Under the pieces are notes generated by a model that did not search any database, was not told the DNA's origin, and saw only the letters and a program-made list of their open reading frames with translations. 64,000 bases of DNA. It comes from Rhodobacter sp. GTDB taxonomy: Bacteria > Pseudomonadota > Alphaproteobacteria > Rhodobacterales > Rhodobacteraceae. The stretch spans positions 124,001 to 188,000 of the forward strand of contig JAIXXB010000004.1 in the NCBI GenBank assembly GCA_027490955.1, in the 5' to 3' direction. Of this stretch, positions 1 through 6,917 are shown in pieces; position 1 is the stretch's first letter; every line of letters begins with the position of its first letter. The position numbers and the translations under genes were made by a program.

Positions 1-222
1 TGAACCATTGGCGGGGTTGGCATATTTTGCCACCGCTGGCGAGCGCTTGCGCATTTTCGATGCGCCCGTCAGTTCCGAAATAGAAAATCCAAGTTCCCGC
101 GCTTTTTCTTCCAGCGCGAGCAGAGCTTCGCGTTTTTTGCGGTCTTTGAAGCCCGCGATTTCCTTGGCAATGCGTGTTTGTAAATCCTTCAACTCTTTCA
201 ATGAATACTGGGAAAGATCCAT
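1..222 (-). CDS. hvrA: HvrA-type H-NS family regulator (N-terminal part; cut by window edge)
   Basis: This frame is open from the ATG at 222 to the window edge, giving 74 residues and no stop. It begins MDLSQYSLKELKDLQ, has a charged coiled-coil-like N-terminal half (…EEKARELGFSISEL) and ends at KYANPANGS. That last stretch is the start of the DNA-binding tail of the HvrA/H-NS family (YANPxNPSETWTGRGRKP). The second ATG (222) is preferred over 228 because an AAGGAG lies about 7 bases upstream of it. In Rhodobacter, HvrA is a small nucleoid-type regulator acting in trans on photosynthesis and nitrogen-fixation genes and sits beside regA, as it does here. The DNA-binding motif itself lies outside the window. 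Confidence 0.85.
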   Translation of the reverse strand, partial: MDLSQYSLKELKDLQTRIAKEIAGFKDRKKREALLALEEKARELGFSISELTGASKMRKRSPAVAKYANPANGS

Positions 223-307
223 GGTCATTCTCCTTTATTGGTAACTGCACACTTTATTATGCCTGCCTTTGAAATTCTGCAATGGTTTTATGAAAATGCA
301 ATCCATT

Positions 308-859
308 CTATTTTGGGCTGCGTTTGGCCAAAATACGTTGCAAGGTGCGCCGATGCATCGACAATCGCCGCGCTGTTTCGGACACGTTTCTGTTACACAT
401 CTCGTAAACGCGCTGAATATGTTCCCACCGCACCCGATCTGCCGACATCGGATTGTCCAATACGGGGGGCATTGCGCTGCCCTTAATCAGCAGGGCATTG
501 GTAATGTCATCCGCATCGGCAGGCTTTGAAAGATAATCTGTTGCGCCAATTTTCACCGCAGCCACGGCGGTGGCAATCGCTCCGTATCCGGTCAAAACCA
601 CGATACGGCAATCTGGGCGGCGTTCGCGCAGCAGCTCTACAACATCTAGGCCATTTCCATCCTCTAACCGCAGATCTACCACGGCATAGGCGGGCGGGCG
701 GGCCGTTGCCACTGCGCGGCCCGCGGCCACAGATGTGACGGTTTCCACAACAAAACCGCGCTTTTCCATCGCCTTTGCCAGACGTTTGACGAATGTTTCA
801 TCGTCATCCACCAAAAGCAGGCTGCGATCTGTGCCAAGCTCGGCTATCGTATTTTCCAC
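308..859 (-). CDS. regA: RegA/PrrA/ActR global redox response regulator
   Basis: This is a 183-residue response regulator, the usual length for RegA/PrrA. The receiver domain begins SLLLVDDDETF, with acidic residues near 18-20 and the predicted phospho-acceptor Asp62 in AVVDLRLEDG. A linker leads to a C-terminal Fis-type helix-turn-helix (VSETARRLSMHRRTLQRIL) that is almost invariant in this family. It is the DNA-binding partner of the membrane kinase RegB, encoded about 0.8 kb away on the other strand. In Rhodobacter the pair adjusts respiration, photosynthesis, carbon and nitrogen fixation genes to redox state. It is probably transcribed with hvrA, 85 bases downstream. senC lies 61 bases upstream on the same strand. 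Confidence 0.95.
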   Translation of the reverse strand: MENTIAELGTDRSLLLVDDDETFVKRLAKAMEKRGFVVETVTSVAAGRAVATARPPAYAVVDLRLEDGNGLDVVELLRERRPDCRIVVLTGYGAIATAVAAVKIGATDYLSKPADADDITNALLIKGSAMPPVLDNPMSADRVRWEHIQRVYEMCNRNVSETARRLSMHRRTLQRILAKRSPK

Positions 860-920
860 GGCATTCCCCTTTTCGTTTCTTTTAATCTAGGCCGCTAAAG
901 GGATTAGGTCAAATCACCGA

Positions 921-1547
921 CTATTTTGCCGCATCTACAAAGCATTCCACCTGTGCAGCCATATCGGCAGCGCTGATATTGCGGTCAAAAAAGTCTACAA
1001 AACCAACATCAGGCAGCATGAGATAGCTAAAGGTAGAGTGATCCATCAAGTAATACTGCGGATCACCATCTGTCTGTTTCTGGTAATATGTTTTGTAAGC
1101 CAGCGATGCCGCCTTAACTTGGTCAGGCGTGCCCGTCAGCCCAATCATGCGGGGATGCAGCGCATCGGTAAAATCGCGCAACACCTCGGGCGTGTCGCGC
1201 TCGGGGTCGAAAGAGATGAAAACTGGGGTGACAATCTTTCCCGCGCTTTCCAAAATATCCACGGCTTCGGCGTTGCGGGCAGCATCCAAGGGGCAGATAT
1301 CTGGGCAAAACGTATAGCCGAAATAGACTAGGGTCGGCCCTGTAATCACGTCTTTGTCGGTCACAGTCTTTCCGTTTTCATCGGTCAGGGTGAAGGGGCC
1401 ACCAATCGCCCCGCCGCCGACCGCGCCGCCACGGCACTGGGCAAAGGGATCATCACCCGAGTGTTGCATGACATATAAAACACTGGCCCCGATCAGCCCC
1501 ACCACAGCCACAGCTGCAAAGCCCGCAATCAGACCTTCGTTTTTCAT
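921..1547 (-). CDS. senC: SCO1/SenC/PrrC copper chaperone for cytochrome oxidase assembly
   Basis: A 208-residue membrane-anchored thioredoxin-fold protein. One N-terminal membrane segment (about residues 5-27) is followed by the SCO domain. It has the copper/thiol motif CPDIC (Cys81, Cys85) and the third ligand His170 in MDHSTF. SCO proteins deliver copper to the CuA or CuB site of haem-copper oxidases. In Rhodobacter the senC/prrC gene lies between regB and regA and influences signalling through RegB. The open frame continues upstream into regB, but the ATG at 1547 gives the proper signal anchor and matches family length. It diverges from regB across a gap of about 70 bases, so the two genes share a promoter region. 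Confidence 0.93.
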   Translation of the reverse strand: MKNEGLIAGFAAVAVVGLIGASVLYVMQHSGDDPFAQCRGGAVGGGAIGGPFTLTDENGKTVTDKDVITGPTLVYFGYTFCPDICPLDAARNAEAVDILESAGKIVTPVFISFDPERDTPEVLRDFTDALHPRMIGLTGTPDQVKAASLAYKTYYQKQTDGDPQYYLMDHSTFSYLMLPDVGFVDFFDRNISAADMAAQVECFVDAAK

Positions 1548-1616
1548 GTCGCGCCCTTTCCCTTTTTGCTGCGCGACCCCTATATCACATCTATACCCAT
1601 GCGCGAGGCTGACAAT

Positions 1617-2990
1617 ATGACACGCCAAGACACTGGCAATATGCGGCTTTTGCAAATTGATTGGTTGCCCCTGCGCACGCTGATTTTGCTGCGTTGGCTG
1701 GCCGTTGTGGGGCAGCTTTTGGCGATATTTGTCGCCAGCCAAATCTATGCCTTCCAACTGCCGCTGGGCCTGTGCCTGCTGGTTATCAGCGCGGCGATGA
1801 GCGCCAATTTCATCCTTTCGGCAGTTTACCCGCCAACCAAACGCCTGTCTGAAAAAGAATCGATCGCAGCTTTGATGTTTGATTTGGTGCAACTGGCCGT
1901 CTTGGTGTTTTTGACGGGCGGTTTGACCAACCCCTTTGCCTTGTTGATGCTGGCACCTGTGATTGTGTCAGCCTCGGCGCTGAATTTGCGCGCAACTTTG
2001 ATTTTGGGCGGCGCATCTGCAACGCTGACGACTTTGGTGTTTTTGTTTCAAATGCCCTTGGTGCAGGCCAATGGCCAAGTCTTTGATACGCCAATCTTAT
2101 TCAAATTTGGCTTTTGGGTATCGATCCTGATTGGGATTGCGTTTTTAGGGCTGTATGGGCGCAAAGTTTCGACGGAATTGGCCAAGATGTCAGATGCGTT
2201 GTTGGCCACGCAAATGGCCCTTGCGCGCGAACAAAAGCTGACAGATTTGGGCGGGGTTGTGGCCGCCGCTGCCCATGAATTGGGCACGCCCCTTGCCACG
2301 ATCAAACTGATCAGCGCCGAAATGGCCAGCGAGTTGAAAGATAACCCCAGTTTGCAAGAGGATGCCTTAACCATTCGCGCCCAAGCCGAGCGTTGCCGCG
2401 ATATTCTGCGTGAAATGGGCAAATCGGGCAAAGATGATCTATTGATCCGCACCGCGCCTTTGTCCGAAGTTCTGCGCGAGGCGGCAGAACCCCATAGCCA
2501 GCGCGGCAAAACGCTGCATTTTCATCTGCATCCAACAGACAGCCCGCTGGCCGAGCCGTTCATTTTTCGCCGCCCCGAAATCATCCACGGGCTGCGCAAT
2601 TTGATTCAGAATGCCGTCGATTTCGCCGGGGCCCATGTCTGGATTGAGGGGCGCTGGAGCGAGGACGACATCAGCGTGGTCATCATCGATGATGGCGCGG
2701 GTTTTCCACCGCAGTTGATTGGGCGCATTGGTGATCCGTTTTTGCGCAGCAGATCGCCGCAAAGTTTGGATCGGCCCGAGTATGAGGGCATGGGCCTTGG
2801 TCTGTTTATTGCCAAAACTCTGCTAGAGCGAACGGGTGCCGCCATGTCTTTTGCCAATGCGGCCGAATCACCCCTAAGCATCGACAAAGGCCCCAAGCGG
2901 CGCGGTGCGGTTGTCGAAGCGATTTGGCCCCGTTTGGCGCTGTCGGCCGATCGCAGCGCGATCCTTGGGGATAACCAAGTGAACCGCTAG
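1617..2990 (+). CDS. regB: RegB/PrrB/ActS redox-sensing histidine kinase
   Basis: A 457-residue sensor kinase with about six membrane helices in residues 20-180. It carries the ubiquinone-sensing heptapeptide GGLTNPF (101-107), the phospho-acceptor His220 in AAAHELGTPLATI, and the redox-active Cys260 in AERCRDIL. The spacing His220/Cys260 equals the His225/Cys265 spacing known for Rhodobacter capsulatus RegB. N, G1 and G2 boxes of the ATPase domain follow (GLRNLIQNAVDFA, DDGAGFP, GMGLGLFIAKTL). I chose the ATG at 1617 because a GAGG sits 8 bases upstream; in-frame alternatives lie at 1566 (TTG) and 1599. It phosphorylates RegA under reducing conditions. Confidence 0.95.
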   Translation: MTRQDTGNMRLLQIDWLPLRTLILLRWLAVVGQLLAIFVASQIYAFQLPLGLCLLVISAAMSANFILSAVYPPTKRLSEKESIAALMFDLVQLAVLVFLTGGLTNPFALLMLAPVIVSASALNLRATLILGGASATLTTLVFLFQMPLVQANGQVFDTPILFKFGFWVSILIGIAFLGLYGRKVSTELAKMSDALLATQMALAREQKLTDLGGVVAAAAHELGTPLATIKLISAEMASELKDNPSLQEDALTIRAQAERCRDILREMGKSGKDDLLIRTAPLSEVLREAAEPHSQRGKTLHFHLHPTDSPLAEPFIFRRPEIIHGLRNLIQNAVDFAGAHVWIEGRWSEDDISVVIIDDGAGFPPQLIGRIGDPFLRSRSPQSLDRPEYEGMGLGLFIAKTLLERTGAAMSFANAAESPLSIDKGPKRRGAVVEAIWPRLALSADRSAILGDNQVNR

Positions 2991-3048
2991 GGATAAACTG
3001 GGGAATATTTCAGCAAAATTTCGTAAAATGAAAGGCTTAACGAATGTT

Positions 3049-3077
3049 TTGACGTATCGTTAACCTTTTGTTAATGA
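3049..3077 (+). promoter_or_regulatory. Promoter of the divL-like gene with an embedded CtrA-type box
   Basis: The AT-rich gap after regB contains TTGACG (3049-3054), a 17-base spacer and TAATGA (3072-3077), a good sigma70-type promoter for the PAS-protein gene starting at 3140. Overlapping its spacer and -10 is TTAACCTTTTGTTAA (3060-3074), an exact match to the CtrA consensus TTAA-N7-TTAA. A box over the -10 would suit repression, or CtrA-dependent timing. Occupancy is inferred; only the sequence match is seen. Confidence 0.6.
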
Positions 3078-3139
3078 ATACCCTCATAGGTTGAATTTAA
3101 CACTATTTTGTTGAGTTTTTTCCAAAGGCGGGTGGGGCA

Positions 3140-4717
3140 ATGGGGTTTGGGTCAACGGTGGACTTGATTGGGGTTGGCATGCTGATGGCCGCTTTGGGCC
3201 TGATGATTGCAACCCTATTGAACACACAAAGCGCAGGGCCCCAGACAGAAAGCCTTGTCTTGCGCAGCGAGGGGCCAGTTTTTCTGTTTGACGGCGATGT
3301 TTTGGTGGATTGCAACGCCTCTGCGCGCGCCGTTCTGTCGCGATCCATCACCCGTGGCGGCGATTGGCAGCGCTTGCTGGCATTTTTGGCCAAGCATTTT
3401 GAAAACATAGATGAAAAACTATCGCAATTGCCTAGGCTTGGCGCGCTGGCCGAAGTTGCTGAAACCAGCAGTGGTAAGGCCATGCTGATGCAGGCCGAAC
3501 TAAGCGGCGGGTTGACGAAAATCGCACTGATCGATCCCGATCTTGCCGAAGGGCCAGGTGTGGCGCTGGCGATGTCGCACCGCGCCTTGGAAACCGAAGT
3601 GCAAGATTTACGCCATGCTATCGCATCCGCCCCCGTGCTGATGTGGCGCGAATCGCAATCGGGCGAAATCACTTGGGCCAATAATGCCTATGTTTTGCTG
3701 GCCAGCGCGGCACAATCCTCATCGCGCGAATTGACGTGGCCTTTGCCGCGCCTGTTCGAACGGGCCGCAACGCTGCAATCGGCGCAGGGGCAGCGGCAAA
3801 GCGTGGCCGTGGGCGCGGGCAAAACCGTTTGGTTTGATCTGACAACGCAGGCCGAAGACACAGGGATGCTGTGCTTTGCCAGCCCCGTTGATGCCGCCGT
3901 CACGGCGGAAAATACCCTGCGCGAATTCATGCAAACCCTGTCCAAAACCTTTGCCCAATTGCCCATTGGGCTGGCGATTTTCGACAAAGATCGCAGACTG
4001 CAAATGTTCAACCCAGCCTTGGTAGAGCTGACAACTTTGCCGCCCGATTTTCTAACGCGCAAGCCCAGCATGTTGGCGGTTTTAGACGCGATGCGCGACC
4101 GCAATCTTTTGCCCGAACCCAAAGATTACCACAGTTGGCGCCGCCAGATCATCGAAATGGAGCGTGCCGCCGCTTCGGGATTGTTTCAGGAAAACTGGGC
4201 CTTGCCCGATGGTCAAACCTTCCGCGTCACGGGCCGCCCGCACCCCAATGGCGGGCTAGCCCTGATGATCGAAGATATTTCAGGGGAAATGCAACGCTCG
4301 CGCCGCTATCGGTCGGATTTGGAAATCAGCCAATCGGTGATAGACCAATTAGACGATGCGATTGTGGTGTTTGACCAAGGCGGGCATTTGTTATGGTGCA
4401 ACAGCGCCTATACTGCGCTGTGGAATCATGACCCCGCAGCCAGCCTTGGCGATAGCACCATTCGATCTGTCGCTGCCCAATGGAAAAGCCTGACTGCGCC
4501 GACGCAACTTTGGACAGAGATTGACGAGTTTATCCACACCATTGGCAGCCGCGAGCCGTGGAGCAAGGAACTGCGCCTGCTGGATGGCCGCTTGCTGACC
4601 TGCGCCATCGCCCCTTTGGCCGCGGGTTCGACCATGGTTGCGTTTCGCGGTGCAGGCCCAAAGCGCACGGGAAATGGGCTAGAGCCTATGTCTGGCAGTG
4701 CAACGGCGGCGCGCTAG
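3140..4717 (+). CDS. divL: DivL-like multi-PAS membrane protein without a kinase domain
   Basis: A 525-residue protein with one N-terminal membrane helix (about residues 8-28). It appears to hold at least two PAS-type sensor regions, roughly 260-380 (IFDKDRRLQMFNPALVEL) and 390-500 (DQLDDAIVVFDQGGHLLWCN), plus a weaker one near 45-130. I find no histidine-kinase H-box or ATP-binding motifs: it ends after the last PAS. In Rhodobacter capsulatus a PAS-domain protein near the reg locus has been described as DivL, an upstream regulator of the CtrA phosphorelay and gene transfer agent production. The assignment here rests on locus position, the lack of a kinase module and the CtrA box in the promoter; it is not certain. 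The stop is 42 bases before tsaE, so co-transcription is likely. Confidence 0.6.
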   Translation: MGFGSTVDLIGVGMLMAALGLMIATLLNTQSAGPQTESLVLRSEGPVFLFDGDVLVDCNASARAVLSRSITRGGDWQRLLAFLAKHFENIDEKLSQLPRLGALAEVAETSSGKAMLMQAELSGGLTKIALIDPDLAEGPGVALAMSHRALETEVQDLRHAIASAPVLMWRESQSGEITWANNAYVLLASAAQSSSRELTWPLPRLFERAATLQSAQGQRQSVAVGAGKTVWFDLTTQAEDTGMLCFASPVDAAVTAENTLREFMQTLSKTFAQLPIGLAIFDKDRRLQMFNPALVELTTLPPDFLTRKPSMLAVLDAMRDRNLLPEPKDYHSWRRQIIEMERAAASGLFQENWALPDGQTFRVTGRPHPNGGLALMIEDISGEMQRSRRYRSDLEISQSVIDQLDDAIVVFDQGGHLLWCNSAYTALWNHDPAASLGDSTIRSVAAQWKSLTAPTQLWTEIDEFIHTIGSREPWSKELRLLDGRLLTCAIAPLAAGSTMVAFRGAGPKRTGNGLEPMSGSATAAR

Positions 4718-4759
4718 ATCGCGGCTTGCCAGCGGGGGGGGCTTTGGTAAACATGCGCT

Positions 4760-5245
4760 ATGTCATTGCCCAATCGCACCCCAGCCCAGCAGGATCTGCA
4801 GATTTTCCTGCCAGATGAGGCCCGCGCCACAAGGTTTGCGCAGATCTGCGCAGACCACCTTGGCGCGGGCGACACTGTTCTGCTCTCTGGCCCCGTGGGC
4901 GCGGGCAAAAGCCATTTCGCCCGCGCTGTTATTCGCGCGCATCTTGGCGAAGAAACCGAAGTGCCATCGCCCAGCTTTACCCTTGTGCAATGCTATGATG
5001 CCGCATTCGAGATTTGGCATGCCGATCTTTACCGCCTGTCGCATAGTTTTGAACTGGCCGAATTGGGTTTGGAAGAGGCGATGGGAACGGCGCTGTGCCT
5101 GATTGAATGGCCTGATCGTCTGCCGCAAACCCCGCAGCGCGCCATTTCCATTTCGCTGGCGATGGCGGGCGAAGGGCGCATGGCCCATCTGTCGGGGGCT
5201 TCGCCCGCGCTGGCAGGCGCGCTGCAATCGGCCTTTTCATCATGA
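4760..5245 (+). CDS. tsaE: TsaE, ATPase of the tRNA t6A modification complex
   Basis: This 161-residue protein has the P-loop GPVGAGKS (about residues 44-51) and the TsaE signatures PSPSFTLVQ and WHADLYRLS, followed by IEWPDRLP. TsaE works with TsaB and TsaD to make N6-threonylcarbamoyl-adenosine at position 37 of ANN-decoding tRNAs. The length is typical. Its stop overlaps the start of the next gene (ATGA at 5242-5245), the first link of a translationally coupled chain running through addA. Pairing of tsaE with a kinase and nucleotidyltransferase gene is common in Alphaproteobacteria. Confidence 0.94.
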   Translation: MSLPNRTPAQQDLQIFLPDEARATRFAQICADHLGAGDTVLLSGPVGAGKSHFARAVIRAHLGEETEVPSPSFTLVQCYDAAFEIWHADLYRLSHSFELAELGLEEAMGTALCLIEWPDRLPQTPQRAISISLAMAGEGRMAHLSGASPALAGALQSAFSS

Positions 5246-6252
5246 CACGCGCCGCTGCATGCGAGGCATTTTTGGCAAGCGTTGGTTGGGCCAAGGCTGC
5301 GCGCGCCCCGCTTGCAGGCGATGCTTCGACGCGCAGCTATATGCGCCTGACGCAGGGCGCGCAAAGCGCAGTTTTGATGGATGCGCCGCTGGGCGGGGCA
5401 GATGACCCTGCCCAGTTTGTAGCAATTGCAAACCACCTCACCGCGCTGGGCCTATCTGCGCCGCGCTGTCTGGGGCAAGATTTGACGCAGGGGTTTTTGC
5501 TGCTGGAAGATTTCGGTGATGGCGTTTTTGCACGAATTCTACAGTCCGCGCCAAACCGCGAGATGCCGCTTTATGCTCAGGCTGTCAGGGTGCTGCATCA
5601 CCTGCAAAGCCACCCCGCGCCGCAGGGGTTGCCGAACCTTTCGGCGACAGATTGGGCGGATGCGGCCATGCTTTCGCTGACGCGCTATGCTGCGGGAATT
5701 ATCGGTCAGGCACCCGCATCGGGTGATCTGCATGCGGCGCTATCGGATGTGATTTCGCACTATGCCGATGGCCCACGTGTGATGATTTTGCGGGATTATC
5801 ATGCTGAAAATCTTATGCATTTGCCTGATCGCATGGGCCTAGCCCAAGTGGGGTTGCTGGATTTTCAACTCGCCCAAATGGGGCAGGCCTGTTATGATTT
5901 GGTCTCGCTGTTGCAAGATGCGCGGCGGGATGTGTCCCCCCAAACCCAAGCCGCCATGCGGGACGCGTTCTTGTCCCTTTCGGGCCAGTCAGAGGCTGGT
6001 TTTGCAGCCGGTTATGCCGCCTTTGGCGCGCAGCGCGCATTGCGAATTTTGGGCATTTTTGCCCAGCTTTGCACCCATCAGGGCAAGCCGCAGTATTTGC
6101 CCCTTATTCCGCGCGTTTGGCAGCAGTTGCAACACAATCTTGCCCATCCAGCCTTGGCTGACTTGGCCAAGATCTGCGCCCGCGATCTGCCAAAGCCCAG
6201 CGCTCGTGCCATGAATAGCCTTAGGTCAAAATGTCAAACTTTCCCCTTATGA
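5242..6252 (+). CDS. amgK: Anomeric MurNAc/GlcNAc kinase (AmgK-like aminoglycoside-phosphotransferase fold)
   Basis: 336 residues of the APH/choline-kinase fold. The catalytic loop is LRDYHAENLM (Asp185, Asn190) and the metal-binding Asp is in LLDFQ (Asp207). An N-terminal LAGDASTRSYMRL replaces the usual nucleotide loop. Situated between tsaE and a MurU-type nucleotidyltransferase, it fits AmgK. That enzyme phosphorylates MurNAc and GlcNAc at the anomeric carbon in the peptidoglycan recycling route that bypasses de novo UDP-MurNAc synthesis and gives intrinsic fosfomycin tolerance in Pseudomonas. It overlaps tsaE by 4 bases and murU by 22. Substrate is inferred from neighbours and family; automated annotation would probably say only phosphotransferase. 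Confidence 0.8.
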   Translation: MTRAAACEAFLASVGWAKAARAPLAGDASTRSYMRLTQGAQSAVLMDAPLGGADDPAQFVAIANHLTALGLSAPRCLGQDLTQGFLLLEDFGDGVFARILQSAPNREMPLYAQAVRVLHHLQSHPAPQGLPNLSATDWADAAMLSLTRYAAGIIGQAPASGDLHAALSDVISHYADGPRVMILRDYHAENLMHLPDRMGLAQVGLLDFQLAQMGQACYDLVSLLQDARRDVSPQTQAAMRDAFLSLSGQSEAGFAAGYAAFGAQRALRILGIFAQLCTHQGKPQYLPLIPRVWQQLQHNLAHPALADLAKICARDLPKPSARAMNSLRSKCQTFPL

Positions 6253-6917
6253 TCTTTGCCGCAGGTTTTGGCACGCGCATGGGCGCGCTGACCAAATCGA
6301 TGCCAAAACCGCTGATCCGCGTTGCGGGAATGGCGCTGATCGACCATGCGCTGGCAGTTGCGCGCGGCGCAGGGGTGGGCAAAATTGTGGTCAACCTGCA
6401 TTACTTGGGCGATCAAATTGCCGCCCATTTGGCAGGCCAAGATATTGCCCTGTCTTGGGAAAGAGAACAGATTTTGGAAACAGGCGGCGGTCTGCGTGCT
6501 GCCTTGCCGCTTTTGGGCCAAGGGCCTGTTTTGCTGCTGAATTCTGATGCTGTTTGGACGGGCCAAAACCCGTTGACCCAGCTTTTGGCGGCATGGGATG
6601 GGCGGAAAATGGATGCGCTTTTGCTGCTGGCACAGCGGTCTGATGCGCTGGGCCACAGCGGCACAGGTGATTTTCTGGTTGATGCAGATGGAAGGCTGAG
6701 CCGCGCCAAAGGCCGCGAGGCACCGATTTATCTGGGCGCGCAAATCATCGACCCGCAGGCGCTGGGTGATGTGGCGCAAAATGCCTTTTCTTTGGGTCTG
6801 ATCTGGGACAAGCTGATTGCCAAGGGACGCGCCTTTGGCACATTTCACAATGGTGGATGGTGCGATGTTGGCAGCCCTGATGGTATAGCGATTGCAGAGA
6901 GGCTGCTGCGTGTTTGA
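6231..6917 (+). CDS. murU: MurNAc-1-phosphate uridylyltransferase (MurU-like nucleotidyltransferase)
   Basis: A 228-residue sugar-1-phosphate nucleotidyltransferase. The nucleotide-binding signature near residues 8-27 reads FAAGFGTRMGALTKSMPKPL, and LLLNSDAVW supplies a metal-binding Asp. Catalytic and sugar-binding features follow (ETGGGLRAAL, GSPDGIAIAE). In the MurU pathway it turns MurNAc-1-phosphate from AmgK into UDP-MurNAc. The 22-base overlap with amgK and the 8-base overlap with addB indicate one transcript. A related role with another hexose-1-phosphate cannot be excluded from sequence alone. Confidence 0.8.
   Translation: MSNFPLMIFAAGFGTRMGALTKSMPKPLIRVAGMALIDHALAVARGAGVGKIVVNLHYLGDQIAAHLAGQDIALSWEREQILETGGGLRAALPLLGQGPVLLLNSDAVWTGQNPLTQLLAAWDGRKMDALLLLAQRSDALGHSGTGDFLVDADGRLSRAKGREAPIYLGAQIIDPQALGDVAQNAFSLGLIWDKLIAKGRAFGTFHNGGWCDVGSPDGIAIAERLLRV

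Noticed and set aside
1548-1892. Upstream extension of the senC frame
   Set aside because: The extra residues run antisense through regB and the membrane anchor of SenC begins at the ATG at 1547.
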